A stretch of DNA of 37,315 nt from Bacteroidota bacterium (GTDB taxonomy: Bacteria; Bacteroidota; Bacteroidia; Chitinophagales; Chitinophagaceae). Shown here one piece after another: positions 1 to 9,200 of this stretch. The position numbers and the translations under genes are program-made. Below the pieces are notes generated by a model that did no database searches, had not been told where the DNA came from, and was given only the letters and a program-made list of their open reading frames with translations. Numbering within the stretch: the first letter of the stretch is position 1; each line of letters opens with the position of its first letter. The stretch spans positions 1 to 37,315 of the forward strand of contig JAFAEM010000042.1 in the NCBI GenBank assembly GCA_023424015.1. The letters run 5' to 3'.

Positions 1-13
1 CAAAGCTCCCGCG

Positions 14-65
14 GGGCCCTCCCAGTTTTGAACTGGAGCGGATTTCGCAACCGTATGACGGTCCT
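14..65 (-). other. tRNA-like fold of uncertain identity in a non-coding stretch
   Basis: On the minus strand three hairpins follow each other. Positions 63-49 give a 4-bp stem with a 7-nt loop reading gtcatac, which fits a tRNA anticodon loop (T33, anticodon CAT, A37). Positions 48-38 form a GCG/CGC mini-stem like a class II variable arm. Positions 37-21 form a 5-bp stem with loop TTCAAAA, a canonical T arm flanked by G53 and C61. I could not find a D arm, and the 3' segment agggccc has no matching 5' acceptor strand. It may be a decayed tRNA or another structured RNA. The rest of 66-439 shows no gene on either strand; it contains several T runs only. Confidence 0.25.
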
Positions 66-439
66 GCGGCTAAGACAGACTCCTCCCACACCCGCCTGCA
101 CTCCAGCCTGAAAAACGATATGTATAAATATTAATCGATCAATTGTTTTTCAAAGCAAATATCACTTGCTGACTGGTTTTATCCAGGGGGAAAAAACGAT
201 TTTGAACGCTTTTTTTCTTGTAGGCTGAAAACAATGAGTTGTGGTAATGTGAAAAGTCCCGAATGTTTCAGCCTTATGTTGTCATTAACAGAAGCAACAG
301 CGCTCACCGCCTGCTGATCTCCAAGAGTAAAAAAACGTTTTCTACCGTTTTTTTTCTATAAATCATACATAGCTGAAACATTTTACATCTTCTATCATCA
401 GCCTTTCCCCGGCTTCGCCAATAGAATTATCTTTACGAT

Positions 440-1552
440 ATGACTACCCGGGATATTATTTTTATATCATTATTACTTGCAGGCCTTGTTAGTTCCTGTA
501 ATAACGAAACTGAAGTCCGGGCGACTAATGGCGAAAAAGATACCAGTCACTCCTGTATGGCTATCCCCCAACGTTTCGCGACCACAGATACAACAATGAC
601 AGCGACAGTTTCTTCAGACGCTTCCACAGCAGGAATGCGATTTATTCCAGGTGGCGTTTTTATGATGGGTGCCGATAATGACCAGGCCAGTGAGGATGAA
701 TATCCGAAGCACCCAGTACAAGTGAAGGGTTTTTGGATGGATGAGACCGAAGTGACAAATGCGCAGTTTCAAAAATTCGTTGAAGCTACAGGCTATATCA
801 CTACTGCCGAACGAAAACCTGATTGGGATGAGCTGAAGAAAACACTACCACCTGGCTCTGCCAAACCACCAGACAGTGTATTAGTGGCAGCATCCCTGGT
901 ATTCCGGAAAACCGAAGGCCCGGTCAATCTTCGTGATTTCAGCCAGTGGTGGTCATGGGTGAATGGAGCCAACTGGAGACAACCGCAGGGCCCCGGTAGT
1001 AATATTGAAGGAAAAGAGAATTTTCCAGTTGTCCACGTGAGCTGGTACGATGCCATGGCCTACTGCAAATGGGCCGGGAAGCGTCTGCCTACTGAAGCTG
1101 AATGGGAATACGCGGCGCGTGGTGGGCTGGTAAATGCGATCTATCCCTGGGGTAATGAACATGTAAACACAGGTCGGCCCAAAGCTAATAGCTGGGAAGG
1201 AAAGTTTCCTTACCTCAACGAAATGAAAGATGGGTTTGCTACAGCGGCACCAGTTAAATCTTTCGCGCCAAATGGTTATGGATTGTATGATATGGCTGGT
1301 AATGTGTGGGAATGGTGCAGCGATTGGTACGATACCGATTACTACAAATCCCAGGCAAAGCAGGTGTCTGTCGATCCCACGGGTCCAGTTAAAAGTTATG
1401 ATCCCGAAGATGAGTTTATGCCAAAGAAAAGTTTGAAAGGCGGAAGTTTTTTGTGCAATGATAGTTACTGTAGTGGTTACCGCGTTGCACGACGAATGAA
1501 AAGCAGTCCCGACACAGGCCTTGAACATACCGGGTTCAGGTGTGTGAGGTAA
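440..1552 (+). CDS. exported formylglycine-generating enzyme (FGE/SUMF1 family) lipoprotein
   Basis: FGE oxidises the active-site cysteine of sulfatases to formylglycine. The 370-aa protein starts with a hydrophobic signal and a lipobox-like VSSC ending at Cys20, so it is probably membrane-anchored outside the cytoplasm. The FGE-sulfatase domain runs from about residue 65 (MRFIPGGVFMMG) to the end (GFRC). The C-terminal motif GGSFLCNDSYC keeps both cysteines known to be needed in true FGEs (Cys339 and Cys344), whereas many SUMF1-like lipoproteins such as GldJ/GldK types lack them. A cysteine-type sulfatase lies two genes downstream, which supports the function. The match to the catalytic subfamily is seen in the sequence; the periplasmic site of action is inferred from the signal. 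Confidence 0.85.
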   Translation: MTTRDIIFISLLLAGLVSSCNNETEVRATNGEKDTSHSCMAIPQRFATTDTTMTATVSSDASTAGMRFIPGGVFMMGADNDQASEDEYPKHPVQVKGFWMDETEVTNAQFQKFVEATGYITTAERKPDWDELKKTLPPGSAKPPDSVLVAASLVFRKTEGPVNLRDFSQWWSWVNGANWRQPQGPGSNIEGKENFPVVHVSWYDAMAYCKWAGKRLPTEAEWEYAARGGLVNAIYPWGNEHVNTGRPKANSWEGKFPYLNEMKDGFATAAPVKSFAPNGYGLYDMAGNVWEWCSDWYDTDYYKSQAKQVSVDPTGPVKSYDPEDEFMPKKSLKGGSFLCNDSYCSGYRVARRMKSSPDTGLEHTGFRCVR

Positions 1553-1693
1553 ATGCAAACAAGTTGTCTGTTTTAATGAATCTTTGTGAAAATTAAGGTA
1601 GCCCATCCTGTCATATTTATATTTCGAAAGGAGGCTGCATTATTCTTGCACCGAATGATATTTTCCTGAATTTTGATAAAGTATAATCCAAGT

Positions 1694-2527
1694 ATGAAAA
1701 GAATAATTACGCTTGCATTTCTCCTGGTCGCGATCGGCGGTCTTGCCCAAAAACAAATAAAACCCCGCAAATGGGTAAAGCTGTTTAATGGTAAAAACCT
1801 GGACGGCTGGACAGTCAAGATCAAAGACTACCCGGTTAATGAAAATTTCGGAAGTACATTTCGCGTTGAGAATGGTGCTATCCAGGTGAGTTATGATCAA
1901 TATGATGGCCAGTTTAAAGAGAGGTTTGGACATATGTTCTATAAGGAAAAGTTCTCGGCTTACCTGCTCGTAGTAGAATACCGGTTTATCGGTGATCAGA
2001 TCAGCGACGGGCCCGGCTGGGCATTTCGTAACAGTGGTATGATGCTTCATGGACAATCACCCGAAACTATGGCACTCGACCAGGATTTCCCGATATCTAT
2101 GGAAGCGCAATTACTGGGTGGCAATGGAAAAGACAACAGGTCGACCAATAACCTTTGTACACCGGGTACTAATGTTGTGATGGATGGTAAACTATTTACG
2201 CCACATTGTGTAAACTCTTCATCCAAAACATATCATGGTGATCAATGGGTGACTGCCCAGGTGCTGGTATTGGGCGACTCTATCGTAAAACACATTGTAG
2301 AAAAGGATACAGTGCTGGGTTACGGAAAACCGCAATATGATGGCAACGATAAATGGGTAAAACAGGCAGGACTCAAAGACGGGGAATTGATCAGCGAAGG
2401 CACGATCTCGCTGCAAAGTGAAAGCCATCCGGTTGAATTTCGCAAGGTGGAATTGCTCGACCTTGCAAAGTATATGAACAAACCAAAGAAATTAAAAAAG
2501 GTTTTGGAGCTGCTTAAAAACAGGTAA
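1694..2527 (+). CDS. DUF1080 (3-keto-disaccharide hydrolase-type) secreted protein
   Basis: The protein begins at the ATG at 1694, because that start gives a clean signal peptide (MKRIITLAFLLVAIGGLAQ); the in-frame ATG at 1673 would add seven polar residues ahead of it. It is about 277 aa. The mature part opens with KLFNGKNLDGW and contains FRVENGAI and a long beta-rich body, typical of DUF1080, a concanavalin-like jelly-roll family linked to 3-keto-glycoside hydrolysis or lyase activity and to glycan binding. It sits between the FGE and the sulfatase genes with gaps of about 140 and 130 bp, so it may belong to the same glycan-processing group. The exact substrate cannot be read from the sequence. 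No transmembrane segment other than the signal is visible. Confidence 0.8.
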   Translation: MKRIITLAFLLVAIGGLAQKQIKPRKWVKLFNGKNLDGWTVKIKDYPVNENFGSTFRVENGAIQVSYDQYDGQFKERFGHMFYKEKFSAYLLVVEYRFIGDQISDGPGWAFRNSGMMLHGQSPETMALDQDFPISMEAQLLGGNGKDNRSTNNLCTPGTNVVMDGKLFTPHCVNSSSKTYHGDQWVTAQVLVLGDSIVKHIVEKDTVLGYGKPQYDGNDKWVKQAGLKDGELISEGTISLQSESHPVEFRKVELLDLAKYMNKPKKLKKVLELLKNR

Positions 2528-2654
2528 CTCCTGTTAAAAGCTCGTCTTTGAGCATTCATCTCCCTGTAATACGATTGAGCAACCGTTTGCATATAAAAGT
2601 GGCAGACTAATGCTTTAAATTCACGAAAAAATTAGTTTTACCTACTCGTCTACT

Positions 2655-4187
2655 ATGCGGAAACGAAGCTGCGGCCTATACATCGTACAGCTCCTGCTGA
2701 CAAACATATTCATTCTGCATACATCACTGGGGATGGCGCAGAAAGTTTCGCAGAATACTCCCAATATTATTTATATCTACGCCGATGATCTTGGTTATGG
2801 TGAGCTTGGCAGTTATGGTCAGCAGAAAATAAAAACACCTCAGCTCGACAGGCTGGCGAAAGAGGGTGTGAGGTTCACGCAGCACTACGCCGGGGCACCT
2901 GTTTGTGCGCCATCCAGGGCCATGCTGATGACAGGTAAACATGCAGGCCATTCATATATACGTGGCAATTACGAACTCGGTGGATTCCGTGACGAGGATG
3001 AAGGTGGCCAGATGCCACTACCCGAAGGCATTTTCACACTGCCTAAGATGCTGAAGCAGGCGGGGTATATCACGGGCATGTCGGGTAAGTGGGGACTGGG
3101 TATGGCCGGTACTAGTGGCGATCCGCTGATGCATGGTTTCGATTATTATTATGGTTTATTGGATCAGAAGCAGGCGCATAATTTTTATCCCACGCATCTT
3201 TGGGAGAATAGTCGATGGGATACACTTAAAAACCCGGTGATCACCGTACATCGTCCCATCGACTCCGCAACTGCTACGCAGAAAGATTTTGATTATTTCA
3301 AAGGCAGTGATTACTCGGTAGATAAAATGACCGATAAAGCGATTGGATTTATTGACCGGTATAAAGGCCAACGTTTTTTTCTGTACCTGCCTTACACATT
3401 GCCTCATGTATCCCTGCAGGTGCCAGATGAAGCGTTGACGCCATATCTTGGGAAATTTGATGAAAAGCCATATTATGGACAGAAAGGATATACTTCACAA
3501 AAATATCCGCGCTCTGCTTATGCTGCTATGGTGTGTTATCTTGACAAACAGGTAGGACTCATTATGGCAAAGATCGAAGAAGCGGGGTTGGATAATAATA
3601 CCATTATTATGTTTTCCAGTGACAATGGTTCATCGATTGAAGGCGGCGCTGACCCTGAATTTTTCAATGCCACAGGTGGTTTGCGAGGCACAAAAAGAGA
3701 TTTGTATGAAGGCGGGATCAGGGTTCCTTTCCTGGCACGATGGCCGGGTCATATCAAACCGGGAACTGTATCAGATCATATCTCAACGCAATATGATTTG
3801 CTGGCTACGCTTGCTGAACTATGCGGTGGTCAAATACATGGCAATACGGATGGTATTTCTTTTCTACCTGCATTGATCGGCGATAAAGCATCACAAAAAT
3901 CACATGAATACTTGTATTTCGAGTTTCCCGAAAAAGGTGGGCAGGTGGCGATACGCTTGGGGAAATGGAAGGGTATCCGTACCGAAGTAAAAAAAGATCG
4001 AAAAGCTGCCTGGCAGTTATATGATCTTTCAAACGATCGTGCTGAGACAAAAAACCTGGCTGACCAGCAACGGAGATCATCGGGCGTATGGAGGAGATTC
4101 AAAAGCTGGCACACCAGCATGCCCATATTCGGGAATGGGAGTTTATTGACCCAAAATTTAGTGAGAAGTAAGAGATATACTTTTTGA
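2655..4187 (+). CDS. secreted cysteine-type sulfatase (S1 family, arylsulfatase-like), C-terminus frameshifted
   Basis: This hydrolyses sulfate esters, probably on a glycan. After a signal peptide (ending near SLGMAQ), IIYIYADDLGYG supplies the metal-binding Asp pair, CAPSR at residues 84-88 holds the cysteine converted to formylglycine, and FSSDNGSS is the late metal-binding motif. The last 38 or so residues of the open frame (from RRSSGVW on) look unlike the family. The +2 frame from 4073 reads as a normal sulfatase tail (IIGRMEEIQKLAHQHAHI and then REWEFIDPKFSEK) and stops at 4171. Adding one C near 4070 restores a continuous reading frame with QQPEII at the junction. So there is a one-base deletion, or a sequencing error, in an otherwise intact gene. 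The catalytic core is unaffected. The FGE upstream would activate it. Confidence 0.9.
   Translation: MRKRSCGLYIVQLLLTNIFILHTSLGMAQKVSQNTPNIIYIYADDLGYGELGSYGQQKIKTPQLDRLAKEGVRFTQHYAGAPVCAPSRAMLMTGKHAGHSYIRGNYELGGFRDEDEGGQMPLPEGIFTLPKMLKQAGYITGMSGKWGLGMAGTSGDPLMHGFDYYYGLLDQKQAHNFYPTHLWENSRWDTLKNPVITVHRPIDSATATQKDFDYFKGSDYSVDKMTDKAIGFIDRYKGQRFFLYLPYTLPHVSLQVPDEALTPYLGKFDEKPYYGQKGYTSQKYPRSAYAAMVCYLDKQVGLIMAKIEEAGLDNNTIIMFSSDNGSSIEGGADPEFFNATGGLRGTKRDLYEGGIRVPFLARWPGHIKPGTVSDHISTQYDLLATLAELCGGQIHGNTDGISFLPALIGDKASQKSHEYLYFEFPEKGGQVAIRLGKWKGIRTEVKKDRKAAWQLYDLSNDRAETKNLADQQRRSSGVWRRFKSWHTSMPIFGNGSLLTQNLVRSKRYTF
4068..4075 (+). other. probable one-base deletion (frameshift) in the sulfatase gene
   Basis: Reading CAA CGG AGA TCA here gives a non-family tail, whereas CAA CCG GAG ATC ATC would join the N-terminal frame to a family-like tail that ends at 4171, 23 bp before the kinase start. 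The corrected tail has the usual H-x-H-x-x-R-x-W-x-F pattern of this sulfatase group. Confidence 0.75.
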
Positions 4188-4194
4188 TAAAATA

Positions 4195-5250
4195 GTGGAA
4201 AAGCTACATAATATATTACTTGCATATGGACTCCTCGACGAGCCTTCGGGGATCGAAGACTTTGGTACGGGGTTGATCAATCACACCTGGAAGATTAAGT
4301 CTGGCGGGGGAGCTTTTATTCTCCAAAAACTAAATAGCACGGTATTTAAAGAACCTGCCGATATCGCACATAATATCCGACTGGTCGCCGATCACCTGGA
4401 AAAACATCATCCTGAGTATCATTTTGTCGCACCCATCAGGACATTAAAGGGTGAGGAGATGGTCTACCGGGCCGACCAGGGTTATTACCGGCTTTTTCCT
4501 TTTGTGTCGGGTTCACATTCTAAAGATGTGGTGGGAGTACCCGAACAGGCATACGAAGCATCCAAACAATTTGGAAGATTTACAAGATTGTTGAACGGTT
4601 TAGATACCAGCCAGCTAAAAATTACAATTCCCTGTTTTCACGACCTGGTCTTACGTTACGAACAATTTCTCCGGGCCCTGGCAAATGGAAACCAGCAGCG
4701 GGTAAATGAGGCGTCCAACCTTGTGAGCTTTATGATTTCTAATGCTGATATAGTTTCGGAGTATAGGAACATCAAAACAAATCCGGAATTCAAACTTCGT
4801 GTCACACATCATGATACCAAGATCAGTAATGTTTTGTTTGATGATCATGGAAATGGTATCTGCGTGATTGATCTCGATACCGTGATGCCGGGTTATTTCA
4901 TCAGCGACGTCGGCGATATGATGCGTACTTATCTTTCACCGGTGAGTGAAGAAGAAAAGGATACTGACCGGATCTTTATCCGCGAAGATTTTTATAAAGC
5001 CATCGTACAGGGATATTACAACGAGATGAAAGATGAACTGACCAGCATCGAGAAAAAATATTTCTTTTATGCCGGCACATTTATGATCTACATGCAGGCC
5101 CTGCGTTTCCTCACGGATTTTCTCAATAATGATGTCTACTATGGTGCAAAATACCCCAGGCACAACCTCGTAAGGGCCAGGAACCAAATGGTGTTGCTAA
5201 AAAGGATGATGGAGAAGAAGGACTTGTTAGAGAGATCTATTGAACTTTAG
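4195..5250 (+). CDS. APH-fold sugar kinase, N-acetylhexosamine 1-kinase-like
   Basis: This 351-aa cytoplasmic protein belongs to the aminoglycoside phosphotransferase/choline kinase fold. It starts with GTG at 4195. FGTGLINHTW (residues 23-32) resembles the nucleotide loop of the N-acetylhexosamine kinase branch, FILQKLN carries the ATP-contacting Lys, HHDTKISNVLFDD (205-217) is the Brenner motif with catalytic Asp207 and Asn212, and VIDLDTVMPG (224-233) is the DFG-equivalent metal site. Members of this branch phosphorylate GlcNAc or GalNAc at C1. It follows the sulfatase closely and faces a sialic-acid locus that lacks any other sugar kinase, so a role in phosphorylating GlcNAc or ManNAc is likely. 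The substrate is inferred, not shown by the sequence; antibiotic resistance is unlikely. Confidence 0.75.
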   Translation: MEKLHNILLAYGLLDEPSGIEDFGTGLINHTWKIKSGGGAFILQKLNSTVFKEPADIAHNIRLVADHLEKHHPEYHFVAPIRTLKGEEMVYRADQGYYRLFPFVSGSHSKDVVGVPEQAYEASKQFGRFTRLLNGLDTSQLKITIPCFHDLVLRYEQFLRALANGNQQRVNEASNLVSFMISNADIVSEYRNIKTNPEFKLRVTHHDTKISNVLFDDHGNGICVIDLDTVMPGYFISDVGDMMRTYLSPVSEEEKDTDRIFIREDFYKAIVQGYYNEMKDELTSIEKKYFFYAGTFMIYMQALRFLTDFLNNDVYYGAKYPRHNLVRARNQMVLLKRMMEKKDLLERSIEL

Positions 5251-5287
5251 TACAGTGGTAATGGGCGAATATTTCCCTGTGAAGATT

Positions 5288-5343
5288 AGTATCCAGTATC
5301 CAGCATCCAGTATCCAGTATCCAGCATCCAGTATCCGGCATCC
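5288..5343. repeat. heptamer tandem repeat (AGTATCC-type), eight units
   Basis: Eight consecutive 7-bp units: AGTATCC five times, AGCATCC twice and GGCATCC once. The array lies between the convergent ends of the kinase and regulator genes, and its last base is the first base of the regulator stop codon on the minus strand. Confidence 0.9.
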
Positions 5344-6068
5344 TAACCAGGAATGATCTCTTTATCAAACAGCCGCGCAAAGTGATTTTCCAAATGCTGG
5401 CGCATGCCAATCCTAAACTCTTCGGGTGTACCTGTTTCAAGAATACCCACCAGTTCTTTATGAGAAACGAACATCCTCAAAGCTGTTTGTTTCTTTAGTA
5501 ACCCGCTATGATGGACATAATCGAAAATTGGCAGCAACATCTTCTGAAATTTTTTCATCGTTTTATTGCCGGTGATCTCGTAGAGTTTGCCATGAAAAGC
5601 TATCTCATGTTCAATATTGAATAAATGGAATTGCGTAGCCGGTGGTTCGGTACTCACGATCTCCTTCAATTCCTCGATATCAGCTTTGGTGATACGCTGG
5701 TATAGCAGGTCGGCCATACCGATCTCCAGCACAAGCCTGATCTCAAACATCTCTCGTAAAGTCTCCTGGTCGAGAATATGCGGGTTCATGCTTTTGCTCA
5801 TAATTCCAAATAGATCGGGACTGGTGATCACCGCGCCTTTTTTCTTTTTGGATTCAATTAGACCCATGGTACGCAATCGCAAAAGGGCTTCCCTGATAAC
5901 CGTGCGACTAACACCCAGCAATTCGGCTAGTTCGAGTTCCTTCGGAATAGAATCACCCACTTTCAATTTCCGCTCCTGGAGAAGATTCACCAGGTTGGCT
6001 TCCACACGGTCTACCAGTGAACTGGTATCCACAGTTTTCAGATTGTCCTTTAATGCTGCAAGATTCAT
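5343..6068 (-). CDS. GntR-family (FadR/FCD) transcriptional regulator of the sialic-acid locus
   Basis: The 241-aa protein has an N-terminal winged helix (about 17-85; IPKELELAELLGVSRTVIREAL is the recognition region) followed by a FadR-type FCD ligand domain (about 95-235) with HEIAFHGKLYEITGN, FVSHKELVGIL and MRQHLENH, which carry the usual metal-ligand histidines. This is the architecture of E. coli NanR, although sequence alone does not prove the ligand. It is transcribed away from susC across a 195-bp region that contains a perfect palindrome at the susC promoter and a degenerate copy next to its own start, so it probably represses the locus and itself. The effector would be sialic acid or ManNAc or a phosphorylated derivative; that is inference. 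The ATG at 6068 is the only start that fits. Confidence 0.85.
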   Translation of the reverse strand: MNLAALKDNLKTVDTSSLVDRVEANLVNLLQERKLKVGDSIPKELELAELLGVSRTVIREALLRLRTMGLIESKKKKGAVITSPDLFGIMSKSMNPHILDQETLREMFEIRLVLEIGMADLLYQRITKADIEELKEIVSTEPPATQFHLFNIEHEIAFHGKLYEITGNKTMKKFQKMLLPIFDYVHHSGLLKKQTALRMFVSHKELVGILETGTPEEFRIGMRQHLENHFARLFDKEIIPG

Positions 6069-6070
6069 AT

Positions 6071-6089
6071 AAATATGTGCGACTTAATA
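6071..6089. promoter_or_regulatory. degenerate GntR operator next to the regulator start codon
   Basis: The half sites AAATATGT and ACTTAATA flank a GCG centre and match 13 of 16 arm positions of the perfect palindrome at 6217-6235. The site begins 3 bp upstream of the regulator ATG, so binding would block its expression. Confidence 0.45.
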
Positions 6090-6185
6090 CAAAATTAGCT
6101 AAATGAGTCAGTAAGTCTAAAATACAAAATTCTTGGACTAAATTTTACATTGATTATTAATCAGTTAAGAAATATCTATAAAATA

Positions 6186-6218
6186 TTTGGTTTTAAAACG
6201 GAAATGTTGTTAACTTTA
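6186..6218 (+). promoter_or_regulatory. Bacteroidota-type promoter of susC
   Basis: TTTG at 6186-6189 is followed after 21 bp by TAACTTTA at 6211-6218, which matches the -33 TTTG and -7 TAnnTTTG elements used by the primary sigma factor in this phylum, with one mismatch in the last base. The start of susC lies 45 bp downstream. Confidence 0.5.
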
Positions 6219-6235
6219 TTATGTCGTACATAATA
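6217..6235. promoter_or_regulatory. 19-bp palindromic operator for the GntR regulator
   Basis: TATTATGT-CGT-ACATAATA is a perfect inverted repeat with 8-bp arms. Its core, ATGT-N3-ACAT, fits the pattern GT-N-AC typical of FadR-subfamily GntR sites. It overlaps the 3' edge of the -7 box, a position suited to repression. Confidence 0.65.
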
Positions 6236-6263
6236 CTTCATTAAATCAAAAAAAATTGCTTGT

Positions 6264-9200
6264 ATGAGGACTGCATGTTTCAAATTAGGAATGCTGATCA
6301 GTTTTATGCTGATAGTGGCTTCCGTGTGGGCACAGGGTAAAAAGGTTTCCGGGACTATACGGTCACAAGAGGACGGACAACCTCTGCCGGGTGTAAGTGT
6401 AACCGTTAAAGGAAAAATAACGGGCGCCCAAACTAATTCAGCCGGGGAATATTCTATCGACGTCGCTGAAGGGGATGTACTGGTGTTTAGTTATACCGGC
6501 TTTGCCACAGTAGAGCAACCTGTTGGTAGTTCTTCAACGATCGATCTGTCCTTACAACCTGGTGCCAGTTCCAAACTTGAGGAAGTAGTGGTAGTGGGCT
6601 ATGGCACCGCACGTCGTTCGAAAATTACATCATCCGTGGCTAAACTGGATGCGAAGATTCTCGAGACTGGTTTACGATCTAACCCTGCGCAGGCGCTTGC
6701 AGGAACTATTCCGGGTCTGAGGGTATCTACTGGCACTGGTCGCCCGGGTTCTCTTCCTTCCATCGTATTACGCGGTGGTACCAATTTCGACGGTTCGGGA
6801 AGCCCCCTGATTTTAATGGATGGCCAGGTAAGAGGCTCACTCAGCGATATCAACCCTGAGGATATCGGAAGTATAGAAGTATTAAAAGACGCTTCGGCAA
6901 CTGCTATCTACGGAGCAAGAGCCAGTAACGGTGTTATCCTGATCACTTCCAAAAGAGGAAAAACAGGACAATCTTCCGTCAACCTGAATGTAAGAAGAGG
7001 TACCAGTTTCCTCAATGTCCCCTATAATTTTCTCAGCGCGGAAGACTATATCAAATGGAGCCGTATGGGCGTTGTACAAGCCATCATCAATGGTACCAAT
7101 GGTACTATTGCTTCCAATACGGCACTCTCTGGTGTAGGTCCCCGGGCAACGGGCAACCTGTACAAAGATCCGGTAACCGGCGCCATCCTCGATGGCAACT
7201 ACGATAACCGCGCGGTGTGGAGCGTGATGCGTTTGAATGATATAAACCGCGAGTTACTTAGTCAGCCAGGCTGGAAACAAATGAAAGATGCGGTTCCAAC
7301 CGACGCAAATGGCAACTACGATCCAAATGGTACTTATGCCGATCTGATATATAAAGATTTCAATTACGGTGATTATGGTCTGCATGACAGAGCAACAATT
7401 CAGGAATACAACGTTGGATTTAGCGGAGGTAACGACCGTGGCGCTTATTTCGCCAACCTGGGCTATTATGATGAGGATGGTTTATCGCTGAAAACTTTTT
7501 ACAGGCGTCTGACCTTTACGCTCAATGGCGACTACAAGATCAAAGACTGGCTGAAATCTGAAAGCAGTTTTCAGTTTAATAAAGCCAACTGGCGCGACCA
7601 GACATTACAAAATGGTGAGTCTAACTATTGGGGACGCATGCTTTCTGCTCCGCCCACGATGCGTGGAACAAATGCTAACGGTGAACTCATTCTCGGTCGC
7701 GATGCCAGCGATGGGAACCCGCTTGTAAACATTGATAAATATATACGCGATGACCAATCCGACAAATTCACGCTGGGACAATCCTTCCGGGTCGACATTA
7801 TGAAAGATCTATACCTCAAACTTGGCGGTATCTGGATGTATGATGAAGCAACAGGAGAATCATTCAACCGCGATTTCCGTACAGGTTTGCTCAGCATTTC
7901 CAACCCTAACACTGGCTGGAACCGCACAAGGGCCTCGAGCGCATGGTTTGACAGAACGATTCGCCAAACCTATAATGCCATCCTTAACTATGAGTTGAAC
8001 TTCCTTGGTAAAAATAATATTGCGGCGATGGCAGGTTTTGAATACTACAACGCTTTTTCAAGAGGGATCAGCGCTTCGGGAAGCCAGGCACCTACAGATG
8101 ATTTCCCAGATTTGCAATACACCCTCAATAATGCTATTACCCAAACTCGTGGTACGGATACCTATCACAACCGCGATCGTATCCTTTCAGGTTTTGGCCG
8201 CGTTCTTTATGATTGGGATGGAAAATATCTGGCAAGCTTCACGATCCGCAGAGACGGTGTTTCGAGGCTTAACGGCGATAATCAATACGGCAATTTCCCA
8301 GCTGCTTCTGTGGGCTGGTTAATTCACCGCGAAGATTTCATGTCCTCAACCCGTGATTGGCTGTCATACATGAAATTGAGAGCCAGCTGGGGTAAGAATG
8401 GAAATATAGGTATCGGTACCAGTAACGCCGTGGGCCTCTACGAAGTACAGGGCGCCTATGGTTCGCAAAATCCTTATAACGGAAACATTGGTTTCCTGCA
8501 AACAAGTCTGGCAAATCCCTCACTGCGTTGGGAAAAAACAAACACAACAGAAATAGGGGCAGACATGGGTTTCTTCAACAATCGCCTGAATGCTTCGATC
8601 GCATATTACAACAGGGTGACCGATGATAAACTGGCGCTGGTAAACCTGCCCACTTCATCCGGCTTCTCAACGATCAGAACTAATAACGGCAGCATGCGCA
8701 ACCGTGGTGTTGAACTGGACGCAAGCTACAAGATTCTACAGGGCAGAGATTTTACATGGCAGGTGAGTGCCAATGCTGCATGGAACAAAAACACTGTGCT
8801 GAAACTGCCCTACAATGGTAATCCTAACAACAGGCAGGATGGTACACAGATCTATGATCCGAGAACCGGACAAGTGATCTGGGTGGGTGGTTTACAGGAA
8901 GGCCAGGAATGGGGAGAGCTCTTTGGCTTCGTTGCAGAAGGAATTATCCGTACACAAAAAGACCTCGACAATTACAATAAGTTTGACGAAGCTGCTAAAC
9001 AGGCTTATCAAAATGGTGGCGCGGGACGTGGTGTTGCAAGCCAAAAGCTGATCCAGCAATATAATCTCAATTCCGGCCGGCCGGCAAACAACCCGCTTTA
9101 TATCGCCACACAATTAGGTGATGTGATGTGGAAGGACATTGATAATAACGATACGATCGACTATCGCGACAGGGTTTCACTTGGACGTACCATCCCACGC

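Noticed and set aside
4195..5250. Aminoglycoside resistance enzyme
   Set aside because: The fold is shared, but the motifs and context fit sugar kinases better.
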